Of a stretch of DNA of 64,000 nucleotides, positions 11,481 through 23,935 are shown in pieces. Position numbers and translations under genes: made by a program. Under the pieces are notes generated by a model that worked only from the letters and a program-made list of their open reading frames with translations, was not told the DNA's origin and did not search any database. The stretch is taken from the NCBI RefSeq assembly GCF_008831285.2, contig NC_045150.1, forward strand, positions 6,026,001-6,090,000, in the 5' to 3' direction. Source of the DNA: Nymphaea colorata. Its lineage: Eukaryota; Streptophyta; Magnoliopsida; Nymphaeales; Nymphaeaceae. The first letter of the stretch is position 1, and every line of letters begins with the position of its first letter.

Positions 11481-12196
11481 TTTTATATATTTGATTGTTT
11501 ATTTAGATCGGAACAAACACACACGAAACAAACGTCGGATAAGAAAAACATAGTGTTCTGTTCTTAAAATCATCAAACGGTGGACAAGGAACACTATTGT
11601 GTATGAAGACATGATAATAGTGTAATGGACAGAACGTCTTGTCTGTCATGTCCCATTGAACAGAAATCAAACGACCTCTAAAGTTATTAAACTAATGCCT
11701 GTAGATTCAAATTTTTTGGCTCATCACTGTCGTTCGTGAGTGTTCATACACATGCTTTGTGGATTCAGTCAAGAAGGCTTAAGATGGCCCAAAGGGCACC
11801 TCTACCGCACAAAGGTTATGTATAAAAACAAGAATATCATGCTATTTTGGAGGAAGAATGGCATCCAATAGGAGTTGAGAGTGAGCAATTGAAAACGACA
11901 AGATTAGAGAAGGAGGATTAAATTAAAGAAGATTAAAGAGATGAGGGTTGAAAAGGTGAGAGATGAATAATTTAGGATTGAAAAAGTGAAGGTTCAATGA
12001 CTACTCCAAAAAATCTGAAATATTTTTATTTTGTGTCATAAAAAACTATTACAAAAAGTACATTTGCAACAATAATTATTTGGCCACAACTTTTAACGAC
12101 ATAATATACTTTTTTACAATGGTTTTTAGCAACATAAAATAAAAAAAAAACATCCAACCACAGTGGTAGCTTATTGATTTAATTTTTCTATGTTTG

Positions 12197-12197
<1 letters not shown>

Positions 12198-12229
<32 letters not shown>

Positions 12230-12275
12230 GGGGAGAGAGAGAGAGAGCGTAAATAATTGGAGCGTAAATAATTGG
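12198..12275 (+). repeat. (TA)n(GA)n compound microsatellite plus a 15-bp duplication
   Basis: TA dinucleotides to about 12,218, then GA-rich units to about 12,247, then the 15-mer GAGCGTAAATAATTG twice in tandem. Confidence 0.85.
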
Positions 12276-12299
12276 TACCCCTTAATATTCGACGAAGAA

Positions 12300-13320
12300 A
12301 CAAAATCAGATTTCATGAATAACATCCGATCGGATTCAGATTCAAAGGAGTAAGACACAACAAAGTCAACTAGAGAAGGAGGTGAAAGAAAACCAAGGAA
12401 CCAAAGGGTATGGTAATTGTAGAGATGAATGGTCAATGAAGGGGAATAAATAAAAGTAGAAGGGGGAATGGAGAAGGAGATAGTTTGACGATAAAAATTC
12501 AAGCAGTCAAAATTAGTGACATGGTTTTGTCTGTGTGATTCCTATTAGAATAAATCCGATTCACATCAGATATATGACCAAACTACTTAAAAAATCCATA
12601 TATGCAAAAAAAATTGATATGAAATTAAGAAATCAGATCGGATTTGGATTTAAGAAACGACAACCGAGTGGATTCAGATTTAAGTAAACATCTGATCCGA
12701 TTCAGACTCAAATTGGGCATAGACTTAAATAAATATCCTAGATAGGGATGTTACTAAATATGACTTAACCAAGCTTTGACCAAAGTGCATAAAAAAATGG
12801 ATATGAAAAAAAAAATTGATATTCGATTAAGAATTCAGATTAGTTCAGATATGAAAAATGGCATCTTATCAAATTTGGATTTAAGTAAATATTGACCAGA
12901 TTCAGATCGGATGTAGTTTTAAATAAATAATTATATACTCAATGTCTATAATATGGTTTGGATTCAACTTAAAAGTGAGATTCAGATTATTCGAATGTTA
13001 ATATAAGAACCGGATTCAGATCAGGTTCACTTTATGAGTTCAGATTCTATATTTGGATGTGATTTAACATTTTGTTCATGTAGATTCGAAAATGATTTCA
13101 AATCCAAATATATAGATATCCGTAACAGCGAATCTGATCCGTTGACATCTCTGATTCTATATCCAATATCCGTATGAGGTTTACATTGGATTTAAGAGTC
13201 AGATTCAAATTCGAATGTGGATTCAGTTGTTAATCCAAAAATCAGATTGAGAATCAAATCGTGAATTCGGGTTCGGATTCAGTTTGAATCTCAATTTGCA
13301 TCCGAATATACAAACATCGG
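12300..13320. repeat. Block of diverged GGATTCAGATT-type repeats
   Basis: About 1 kb with dozens of imperfect copies of motifs such as ATCCGATTCAGATT and GATTTAAGTAAA in both orientations. The same vocabulary occurs at about 5,560-5,890, suggesting two copies of one ancient dispersed repeat. No terminal structure was found. Confidence 0.5.
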
Positions 13321-13988
13321 TAAAACGAAAGACGGAGTGGGGAAAAAGAACAAGCGAAAACCACGGTCAAATTTCTTGGCTTCATCATTTGAAAAAAAAA
13401 AAAAAAATCCCACTCAAACAAAAGGGCTGCAACGTTTAGCGCTGCGCCCGAATACACATTCAGTTGTATCTTTTGCTTCTTTTTGTTTTTGTCCCTTAGT
13501 TTCGTTTTTTATTTTTAAGTTTCATTTTAGTTTTTTTTTTTTTTTAAATTTATTCAGTTCTTTTGAGGCATTTTAAATTAATGAAGTATAACAAACAACC
13601 TGCTTCATTTAAATTAATGAAGTTTTAATATTTTATTTTAATTTCATTGGACATGTTTGAGTTTTTAAATATGTATAAACCTAATGTGAATTTTCATTGA
13701 TTCGAAGGCTTTCATCGATTTTGAAGGCTCATTTCTCTGGCTTGAAAATATAAAAAATTTAATGATCTTAAAAATTGTGGGCAGAACAGACCCCTTTTCT
13801 CTTCAACAAGGAACCCAAAACTCAAAAGCAACAGCACGTTTCGGAGGGAATGCGGAAACCGAGAAAAGGAATCCTCCTTCTTCCTCGCTCCTCCTCTTCC
13901 CGGCCTCCCGCAGGTAAAAGCGAGCCAGAGGAATCCATTAACGTCCCTTCTGCAGCCCTCCGTCTCTCTCTCTCTCCGGCACGAGAAG

Positions 13989-16900
13989 ATGCACGCGAAG
14001 TCGGACTCGGAGGTGACGAGCCTCGCGCCGTCGTCCCCGACGCGGTCCCCGCCGCGCCGGCCGCTCTACTACGTGCAGAGTCCCTCCCAGCACGACGGCG
14101 AGAAGATGTCCTTCCAGTCGAGCCCCGCGGGCTCGCCGCCCCATCCCCACTACTACGGCGTCCCGTCTCCGGTGCACCACTCCCGCGAGTCGTCCACCAG
14201 CCGCTTCTCCGGCTCGCTCAAGAAGGACGCTTCGTCCCACCACCACCACCACGGGCGCCGGCAGCCGTGGGGCAGTACGCCCACGTCGACGAACACGGGG
14301 AGGAAGAGGAAGGGGAAGAAGGCGAGGGCAGAGAGTCGGGGATCCCTGCCCGCTGCTACTTCCCTCTCTTCGTCGTCTGCTTCGTTGTCCTCTTCTCCCT
14401 CTTCTCCCTCATCCTGTGGGGCGCCAGCCGTTCCTACAAGCCCGTCATCGCCGTCAAGGTAACAAGAACAAACACACCAAAAGCCAGAAATCTCGCTCTC
14501 TTTCTCTTTCACTGGTCGTCTTTCACTCGTTTTTTTTTTTGTCGTTCGAGGAATCAATCCATTGGACATGCTTTCTGAAAGAGCGCGCAGGACTGCAAGT
14601 CCTTTATAAATTATTCAAAAATCTTTTCCGATTCTTCTGCAATTTCTGAAACCCAACACATCTGCTTTCTGGTTTTCTCTTTTGCAGCGGACAATCAAAA
14701 GATGAAAATTGCTGCTTTTCTTTTCTTTTGGATAAGCTGATGATGAATTGTTTGTGAAATGATTTAAAACGATAATCTTTGTTGGGTACATTAGGTGCTA
14801 TAAATATAGTTGAAATAGCAGGAGTTCAAGATGCTGATCATAGTTAAGATCATAAAAGAATATTCTTCTTTCTCTTTTTTTCGAGAGTGCTGCAGTATGA
14901 AAAATATGAACGAAATCAAAATGCTTCCATTCAGTTAAACTTGAAAGCGAAAATCATGACATAAACGGCAGCGTGCAGCGCCACTGAACCTGTCAGTTGT
15001 TTCCTTCTTTTAAATATTATTGAATGCCTTTTCGCCTTGGAATGAATGCGCTGCTTGTCCAATCCAGTGAGCCTCTACATAAATAACTTTATATATATAA
15101 ATAAGAGAGAGGGAGAAATGGAAACTTTAAATATTTAAAGGTAATGTTTAAAACTCACCTTTTTACAACTTTTTATTTTGTTATTTTGGACCGTGATTTT
15201 TATGTCGAGCACGTCTTTATCGTTTAATTGAAATTGAAAAAGACGTGAAAATGAGTTGAAAATAACGGGTTTGAAACGGCGCAGAGCATGACGTTCTGGA
15301 GGTTCAACGTGCAAGCGGGGATGGACACGTCCGGGGTGGCGACACAGATGTTGACCATCAACTCCACCCTCAAGCTCTCCTTCACGAACCGCGCCACCTT
15401 CTTCGGCTGCCACTTCACCTCGTCGCCGCTCCGGCTGCAGTACATGGATCTCCGGCTCGCCTCCGGCGACGTACGTCCCTAAAAGCCCTACCCTCAGTGT
15501 TTGTTTTCCTCGTTTCTCTGAATTATTCTTCTTTTTAAAGTTTATCTCGTGGATGACAACTTTGCCCTCGCCGTTCACGTCGTTCCGTGTTTGAGTCCCG
15601 ACATTCGTGGGGTTCTCGCCCTGCGACGGAACACATGTGAAACCAAGGAGTTTTGGAACATTTTAACTATTTCTAAAAACATTTTGAGAATTCTACCTTT
15701 TTTCATCTTTTGTCTTTCTGGGGAGGGTTTGATTTTGATGTGATAGGGGCATTTTTGTCATTACGTACCTTAGTCTAAAAAAAAGGATGCATAAGACGGT
15801 GCAATGTGGCATGAGGTTCAACTTGGTTTGTTTAAAATAAAAAATATATTTTAATATAATTTAGTATATATTTTATAATTTAGTCAAGTCAAACCCAAAC
15901 CAAATTTTAAGTGTCGAGTCAAACCAAATTTTAAGTGTCGAGCCAGTCCAATCCTGACTTCTTATCCGGCGGAGCCGATGCCCAATGGGTGAGAGCAGAG
16001 GAGCACAATCAAAACATGTATTTGGCCCAAAAACATAACCTTTCTTCTCTCGCAAGTTGGTTTCTTTGCCTAGAAAATCATCATGCAAGGAAGTGTGAAA
16101 TGACCATAATATCCTTCATCTTTGAAATGGGGGAACCCTCTTTATATGGTTAAATATGTTTGGCGTCGTCATGACGACGAGCATAGCGTAAGTTATAGGG
16201 TTCAGTCTTGTCAACCTTCTCCTCCTTATTTAATACAATCAACGTGCCATCTTACCTTGAGTCTTCCTATTCATCTTCTACAAGGTCGTCCCTAGTCGAT
16301 TCATCTGTCCAGTTACATATTTCTATCTGTTTTTATGGAACTAATTACGTATGTTTTCCTTGTGTTTGCATCCATGAAAATGAGCGTAATGCCATATTTT
16401 TAACGTACAACCGAGTTCTATAGGGTGGTTGTTTGTTATTAAAATTTTATAAAATCTTACTTGCATACTTAAGAATCTGCTATTTCTATATGAATTTATA
16501 ATATTCTGGTTACAAAGATCACCATTGACGGTACAAAAGAGATGCACAAAACTTATAAAAAATAGTTGTGACTTGGTCTGCGCACATAGAAATTTGTGAT
16601 TGATTTAGAGTCACCCAGCTATTTAATTTGCACCATCTGATTCAACATAATGAATGGTTAAGAGAAAAAAAAAAAGTGATAAGTATTTTCATCATGTAAT
16701 ATTAGTTTATACTTTTTTCTTATTGTTTTTCTCTCAATCATCTATCTGTTTTATATGGATCACTTTGGTTAGGTAAATATGTGACTTTAATAATTAGACT
16801 CATCGTCCTAAATATGTATATTTGTCCATGGATTGTATGAACTAGTGCTTATTTAGAATCTTATAAATTTAGAATGGAACTGGATTTATGAAAACATAAT

Positions 16901-18599
16901 ACTTTGTTTGGGAGTCAAAAGGCCCCAAGTGCAAACATACACACGCATATATATTATATAGAGTTGGTTATCCCATCCTACATGAGCCAGAAACTAAAAC
17001 CTAGCCGCTTAAAATGTGAGTGGAATGTGTTTTTTTAGCAATCTAACCATTCAGAATGTGATGTTAAGAGTAATTTAGTAAGAAACGTTTAATAAACCAG
17101 TCAAATTTTACATGCAAATTCGCTTTTTAAATCCCCCAGAAATTCACGATTCCTTTTAACACCAAAATTTGGCATTAAAAAGTTTTGGACCTTTTGTTTG
17201 CTACTAAAATTATTAGTTATAAACACATCAACATATGCTGATGTTAGTTAAATTTAAAGCATAATGGTAACTTGTGAGAGGCGAAGCCACCTACTCTCCT
17301 TGTCTCTAGAATATAGAGTTCTTTTAGGACTTTAGTGGTTTTAAGGTACACCATTCAACTTGAGTGTCGCACATGCAACAATTGCAGTTTAGAGAAATAA
17401 CAACCATTTTTATCAAACGAAAGATGCGAATGCGATATGCAAATCAACCAGCTATGTTATACTCCTGGAGAGAATTTAAAGGATGCACATTAGGTTAGGG
17501 TAGCTTGCTTTTTAGGTAACTTTGGTTAAGAAAAATGAACGATGACGTAAAAGAGCTCACATATGGAGACGTATATAGGTGCTTACCAACTCAGCAAGAG
17601 ATAATTTGCTTTCACTTTTTTAAAAGTGCATTCGTAAGCCATTTGATAATCGAGAAATGTGTAAGCGCCGCTAATTCAACAATGTCATTGTGAATACCTT
17701 TGACTTTTTTTTATAAGACATTCGACCGCGTTACTTGGATGGGACATCCTGGTGCATTCGTATGCTCATGGTTTTGTATTGTCACAGTATCATTCTCACT
17801 TTTTTAATGGGCGAGATTTTTCTCCAGTACTAGCTAAGATTTTTTTTTTTTGGGAGAAAATTTCAGAGAATAAAAAAAACCTTATAAAATAAAATTGATA
17901 AAATAAATATCAAGTTTTTATTTTCGTATCAATTTTCCGACAAAAAGCATTGATCAATAATCCAAAATAATTTGTTAAAAGATTAAAACAAACTAAAAAG
18001 GGAACTTTTTTGAAAAATTATGAACAACACGAGCAATTTTTTTGTTTTTTGCTTGTTTTTCTTTAGTTTCTCATTTTTTTCATGTTTTTTGAAAAAATTG
18101 GCAATATTTGTAATAGACAAACCTATTATATGCCTCTGCACGAATTTTACTACTCCGAATTTTTCATTAGTACAATTAATGATTAAAATACCCTCCATTC
18201 ACACTAGAATATAATTTTTTTTATACATACAAAAATGAAAACTTAAAAAATTTAAAAGACCATAAAAACATTTCTTCTTCAAAATTACCAAAATACCTAT
18301 TTCTCCTTTATGGCTTACCGGCCGCGCACCTTGCGCACACAACTTTCTCTTGTAATGGAGGGTGTGTGTATATATTAAGCATTTTACTGTTGGGTGCACT
18401 ATCTATCTTAGCTGCTGAGGTAAGGATCTGGAATTGTCAACTCAAAATGAAGTTGCCAACTCAAATGAACCAAAAAAAAAAAAAAAAAGAATTCCATCTA
18501 GGGGCCACGTTTGGTAACGATGGAAAGTAAAAGCCTAATATTTTTTATAAAATGTGAAAGCTTTTTGTGTCTTAAAAGCGTCATGATGGAAAGTACATG

Positions 18600-18651
<52 letters not shown>

Positions 18652-20531
18652 CTAGTGTGTGGTAGCATGGGCATTAAAGTTGAATGATTCTCATCTAGTG
18701 TTGTTTCATTCATGAACATCGGGCCCGGTCATATCAAATTGTATAACATCATGAGAAGTACCAACATCATCTACACAACTATCATTATCATGCTCAGTTA
18801 GATCATCCCCTTTATACAGAACAAATCATAAATTATCTTTAGATGATATAACACTTTTCTTTTTGTAACCTTCATATTTCTTTCAATTTTTGGAAAACAT
18901 ATGAGATTGCTTTGAGGTTATCATTTTTTTCAAAGAAAAAAAAATCCATCCAAACATCCTAAGTGTAACCAAATAAAGTTTTATCTTGAGAAACATTTCT
19001 ATTGAATTTTTAAATTTTAGGAGTTTTGAATGACGTATAATTAATTACATATATGGCAGTAGGAATGGTTTAAGCCCAAAATTGCAAAGAACCTTTCTTG
19101 AAATTAAGAGTGTTCGAGTGGTTTCAACTATGTGCTTGCATTTTCTTTTCACAAGCCAATTCCATTAAAGATTTAAGCCCAAAAAGTGTAAGGAATACTT
19201 CTTGAAAATTAAAAGTGTTCGAGTGGTTTCAACTATGTGCCTGCATTTTCTTTTCGCAAGTCAATTCCATTAAAGAGTACATGCACATGATTTTTTATCC
19301 AATTATTTCATGTTTAAGATAATTTCCAAATTCATATGAGACGAAGTCTCTTTCTGATACAGTTCTAAAAGTTTTAAAAATTGTAAAAATATTTAGAAAT
19401 ATTGAAAAGCCTTTGAACTTGTGCCTGAGAATGTACATCTATTTATATTTATATAATTATCTACAAGTGTCAAATAATAGGAGCATCCTCCTTCTGAATA
19501 TCAAAAAGGTGGTCCCCATACACCTAAACTAAATGCACTAATTCAAAGGCTTTGAAAGTAACATAATTCTAGTGTGAAAATAAAATCTTTTTTGTTTTGC
19601 CAAGAATTTAATCAATGTAGTTGTATTTTTTTCATTACAAATTTTTTCCGAATTTAAAACGAACAAAGTTTAGTTACATTGGGACGATCTGATCTTTTGT
19701 AGAAAAGTTTAACCTTAAATTCAACATTACATTCTTGATCGTTCTTTGACAAATTCATTGTCATTCTTTATTGCCATGCACAACTGGGCATATCAAATTA
19801 GATATCATATATGACATTGGTTTTTAGTGAAAGAAACATTACTATCATAGTAGTTTGAAAAACAAGTAAAAGTTTCTTTTTTTTTTTGGAACCAATCAAA
19901 GAATTAATATAAAGATTTTCTTGTTCAAATTATTTTGTGTAATATTCCCAAAAGCTTTTACTTTCAAATGAGTTCCATAGGATGGCACAAACAATAACTT
20001 CATTCTAGTTTTTTTTTTGGTTTTTTGCTTGCTTTTGTTGAAGAGAGATTTATAAGGAGTCATATGAAAGGAAGGTTTTCATAACTTTTTGAGGAGTATA
20101 ATACTACAGCTACAACGATAGGTGTCTTTGCTTTTACAAGTAGTTGAAGAACAGTGACAAGTTGAGTAAGAGACATGTATCCAACAAGCATTTCTTTGTC
20201 TTTGAATCTATCTTCTTTCTTGAATTTTGGGCACATAATTCTTTGTGTCTATGTTGTTTATCAATATTGTTTCTCATAATTTTCTACTGCCTTGACTCTT
20301 TCATCACCATTGAGCTTCTCGATGTCTTGTCCGATCTTCTTGGTAAATTGAAGAATAGTAGGTTCCACTTTGGACCCATCAACACATGTTCACAAACCTC
20401 TTCCTTGAATGTGATTTTTCATGGTCAAAGCCCATTTCACATGGTTTACTTTTGTGTATCACATTTATTACATAAAAAAAAAAAAAAAGACAAATAAACA
20501 GCTTCACACCATGATAATATACCTAATATAT

Positions 20532-20581
<50 letters not shown>

Positions 20582-22663
20582 AAATATAACACAAGATATG
20601 TCAACTGAAATTTGTGTGTATTTCACAATTATAATGCTAGTGTCTATTATGGTTCATTTGTGAAAGTATGGATCCGTGTCATGTTCTCATGAAAGAATAT
20701 GATTTCTTTTGAGGCAAGAATTATCTCTGTTTATTTTTAAAAATTTGTAACATACATATTCCCATCATAATCCTATGAACCAAGTTGTACATTTTTTTGA
20801 GATTGAGCCTATTGCATTCTTTTAGTTGCTTTTGTGGAAAAACATACAAAAATAATAGTAGTAATATTTAGTTGTCCTATTTCATCAGTTATAATCTAGT
20901 TATAATATATAGGCGCACACACAAACACAAAAGAAGCGAAAGTAAGGTCTAGTCTTCCTCCACTTATTGTGTACTGAAAGGAAGTGGAAAGGACACAATT
21001 CATCACCTTGCATCTGATATTTATTTTATTAAAAGAACGAGAACTTCTTTTTCTTTTAAGCAAAATGAAAGACAGAGCAAGAAATGAGGCATTATCCTTT
21101 CCCTCATTTGTCCTATTAAAGGTTGAGAGGATGGGAGAAAAAAAATTATGGAAGTAAACTACTAAGTGTTTGAGGACTGGCATTGGCCAGATCATTCAAT
21201 CCCTTTCCAAAATCAAGCATTTCTCAAACCCAGTCTTGATGTCATCCAAACACTCCAAAAATGCTGTTTCGGAGCAGCATCCAATGACACCGTTACTGTC
21301 TGAGGAGTATAATGTTGAACACTGACACTTCATGCGTCTAGAAGTTGCTATATAACATAACAGCACAATCAGACCTCATATGTTTAGAATGGTTTATTTG
21401 GGGGTGGCTTGGTTCCATCATATGTTTTTTTTTAACCAAATGATAAGTTCAGATGTTATAAGTTCTTTACTTTCTTGTTCTTGAAGATATGTTTGCATGT
21501 AACCGTGACTTGATTTATTGAACATGTTAAAAATTAAAGAAACACTTACCTAAGATACACATTGACACTTACTCCTTCATGCTGCTCTTAAACCACTTTC
21601 AGTTCATATGTATTATTAGTTGTTGCTAACTTGCCTTCTGTATCATTGCTCCTGGCTATTTTCTCCTTGTTTCAGATCATATGATTGATCTTTTGAAAGC
21701 ACTTTAGCTGTCACATAAGTAACTAACCTGAAGCAAATGCTGCTTGCATGCAGAAATAGTTCTTATGAACCAGCTAGAATTTTGGCTTGCTGAGAAATAG
21801 TTTTATCAGAATTTTGTCAACTAAATCTCGGAATAATCAGCATAATCTCAGTAGTTCACAATCTCTCTTTTTGGACCTTGTTTTCTGTTTTATTCCTGAC
21901 TGGATAGATTGTTCCCCTATTTATTGGTTAGTCCTCTTAACAGCCACTTGCTAACATGCTTAAACATATATTCAACTAATAATATCACATCTGAATGTGG
22001 TGAGGATCAGGAACAAATGGGTTCGGATAGGTCTAGTTTGAATTACTCTGCACTACTTCACAAGTAATAAGGACATACTAAAAGCCGCACTCATCCAATG
22101 AACCACTTCACAAGCTATTGATGGTATAGCATAAGCTGAAGGGCCATCTATTGAACTTTGCTTTGGTTGAATCAATGTACCCCTTGATGATCTCTGATTT
22201 TCACCTTAAATAGCACCTGAAGTCCATGTTTTACATGATAAGAAGCGTGGCATGGGTTGTGTATCACCATCAATACAAGTTTGTATGAAAATTTTTTATT
22301 GATTCTGATGCAATGAATGTTTGATGATATTTTATTTGCTTCCCTCTGTGCATGTGCGTGTGTGGTGCATTCTCGCAGATTGAGGAGTTCTACCAGCCTA
22401 GAAAGAGCACCCGTTTGATCTCCACAGTGGTTGAAGGCATACAAGTGCCACTGTATGGGGCAGGATCCAGTCTAAGTAGCGAGCCAACATTGGACAGCCC
22501 AAGTGTGCCTCTCACCCTCACCTTCATGACCCGCTCAAGGGCATTTATACTTGGAAAACTTGTGAAGACCAAGTTCTACATAGACATCAAATGCGCCATG
22601 GAACTCAATCAGAAGAACACGGGGAAACCTGTAAATCTAAAAGGTGCCTGTAGCTACACCTGA
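13989..22663 (+). CDS. LEA_2/NHL-like plant membrane protein, three exons, frame break in exon 1
   Basis: Exons are 13,989-14,458, 15,285-15,470 and 22,379-22,663, with GT-AG introns. The N-terminus MHAKSDSEVTSLAPSSPTRS, the LYYVQSPS motif, a His/Ser-rich linker and then a membrane segment (FVVCFVVLFSLFSLILWGAS) precede an extracytoplasmic LEA_2-type beta domain (exons 2-3; VATQMLTINSTLKLSF, VPLYGAGSS, ending GACSYT). This is the plant family of LEA_2/hydroxyproline-rich-glycoprotein-like proteins; its biochemical role is not settled. The start frame holds to TGG at 14,268-14,270 (residue 94). The membrane segment and both later exons are read one base out, so about one base is missing near 14,268-14,272 in a GGGG run. 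Without the break the product would be about 313 aa. It is either a recent pseudogene, an allele, or a sequencing error. Intron 2 is 6.9 kb. Confidence 0.85.
14268..14272 (+). other. Position of the one-base frame break in the LEA_2 gene
   Basis: Upstream coding ends at codon TGG (14,268). Downstream the family-like reading resumes at CAG (14,273), leaving GG as a two-base remnant. One base fewer than a multiple of three separates the two conserved halves, and exon 1 is 470 bases where 471 is needed to keep phase. Confidence 0.75.
18600..18648 (+). repeat. (TA)n microsatellite in LEA_2 intron 2
   Basis: About 24 TA dinucleotides. Confidence 0.95.
18690..20470 (-). mobile_element. Decayed Ty1-copia element fragment
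   Basis: On the reverse strand, gag-like sequence at about 20,460-20,250 (MKNHIQGRGL, then TCVDGSK, resembling the Copia gag/UBN2 region) precedes integrase-like sequence near 19,275-19,070 (KRKCKHIVETTRTL) in the right order for Copia. The frames are full of stops and shifts. No LTRs were recognised. It lies antisense in the LEA_2 intron. Confidence 0.6.
19070..19276 (+). repeat. 103-bp local tandem duplication inside the decayed Copia
   Basis: TTAAGCCCAAAA through TTCCATTAAAGA occurs twice head to tail, starting at 19,070 and 19,173, with about 10% difference. It covers the integrase KHIVE segment. Confidence 0.85.
20534..20577 (+). repeat. (GA)22 microsatellite in LEA_2 intron 2
   Basis: Uninterrupted AG dinucleotides after a short TATA run. 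Confidence 0.95.
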
Positions 22664-23117
22664 GAAGGGCAGTTCTGCTTTACCATCAAGATGGTGAAAT
22701 CTGTCAGAATTTAAAAATTTTGTATCTTGGCAGAATACGTTTTGATGGAAAGCAGGTGTGGCAAGTGCTTAGAGGAACGAAAATTGTGAAGATTGCATTG
22801 ATGAAGGTACAGATTAAGTGTTAAATCATTTGAGTTTCAGAAAAAATCTGTCAACATATAGAAAGGATTCGCTGTTGCACTTACTGTTGTTTGTTGTATT
22901 GTAAATAAACTTTGATAACATGTTAAAATTCCTTGGTGGGCAAGCTGCAGTGATAGCAAAATAGTGGACTGGAAGATTCCCATACAAAGTTACAAAAATG
23001 CCAATCTCGTTATGGGATGGGAACATTGGTCCGTGTTGGAAACTGCCCTCGTGTTTCTATTGCCATTTTTCAGTGCAAAAGCTACATTGGTGACTCATTT
23101 TTTCACAATGGGCTGTG

Positions 23118-23240
23118 GCTCGGCCCGAGCCCGACTTCTTATTGCGGACTCAATGAGCTATGGCCCGACCGAGCCCGACTTCTTATTGCGGACTCAATGA
23201 GCTATGGCCCGACCGAGCCCGACTTCTTATTGGCCAGGCC
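23118..23240 (+). repeat. 44-bp minisatellite, about 2.6 copies
   Basis: The word GACTCAATGAGCTATGGCCC recurs at 23,147 and 23,191, and GAGCCCGACTTCTTATTG occurs three times at the same spacing. Confidence 0.85.
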
Positions 23241-23639
23241 GACCCAATGCCCAGTCCTACATGATTCACTGTAGTGTCTGAGTTTCTCACTTACAAAAGA
23301 AGGAATAATACAAAAGAGGGAATAAAAGAAAAATCTGTGCAAGATTCGAGTCTCACGCGTTTGTGACACAATCTCTTGAACAAAGGGCTCAATTACTGGC
23401 TGAGCAAAGGACCATGGCTGTATGAAATGCAACATTTTTGTCTGAGTGCGTATGAGGTTATCATGTGAATGGACGTTCATGGCCAATACAGCTGGTGTCT
23501 GGTGCTGGTAGAAACTCAAATTAGGTTCCTCGTGTGACAGCTTCTAATGGGCGTTTGTTTGCTCTGACATAAAGCCAACATATCCAAGTTGTTTGTCTGG
23601 CACTTTTTTAAACCATGGAATGGACATGTTTACACATTT

Positions 23640-23643
<4 letters not shown>

Positions 23644-23672
<29 letters not shown>
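23644..23672 (+). repeat. (CT)n microsatellite
   Basis: Run of CT dinucleotides. Confidence 0.95.
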
Positions 23673-23675
<3 letters not shown>

Positions 23676-23935
23676 CTCCCTCTTTCTGCACATACCAGCA
23701 ATGTAAAATCCATAGGCAATGAAACAAAATATATAATAAAACATGTAAAAAGAACATCAATCAATAAAAATGCTCTCCCTTTCTCTTTCTTTCTTTGCCC
23801 TCCTCGATGCATATAAACGATATAAAATCCACATATGATGAAATAAAACATCTCATTAAACATGTAAAAAGCATATGAATCAACAAACGTACTTTCTCCC
23901 TCTCTTGCTCTTTCTCTCTCTACGCATGACACAAT
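23673..23935 (+). repeat. Tandem duplication of about 119 bp ending in CT-rich tracts
   Basis: Two diverged units share TAAAATCCA, AATGAAACA or GATGAAATA, TAAACATGTAAAAAG and TCAATCAATAAA-like words, each followed by a CTCTCCCTTTCTC-type pyrimidine tract. The (CT)n run before them may be the end of a third unit. Confidence 0.6.

Larger units (their letters stand above)
10828..13988. other. Divergent intergenic region between the NSR-type and LEA_2 genes
   Basis: The two genes are head to head, so both promoters lie in this 3.2 kb. It holds an (AT)n run, a copy of the GCCCACAC repeat family, a (TA)n(GA)n run, a block of GGATTC-type repeats and A/T homopolymers near 13,390 and 13,530. No gene is seen. 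Confidence 0.6.
15471..22378 (+). other. 6.9-kb second intron of the LEA_2 gene
   Basis: Bounded by GTACGT and a CTCGCAG acceptor. It holds microsatellites, AT-rich filler and a decayed Copia element on the opposite strand (about 18,690-20,470). No other gene is seen. Confidence 0.75.

Noticed and set aside
14260-14280. A micro-intron explaining the LEA_2 frame change
   Set aside because: The two frames meet within two bases and no GT-AG pair fits; a missing base is the simpler reading.
14153-14569. Long minus-strand frames over 13,938-14,569
   Set aside because: They are GC-driven shadows of LEA_2 exon 1 with acidic and low-complexity composition.
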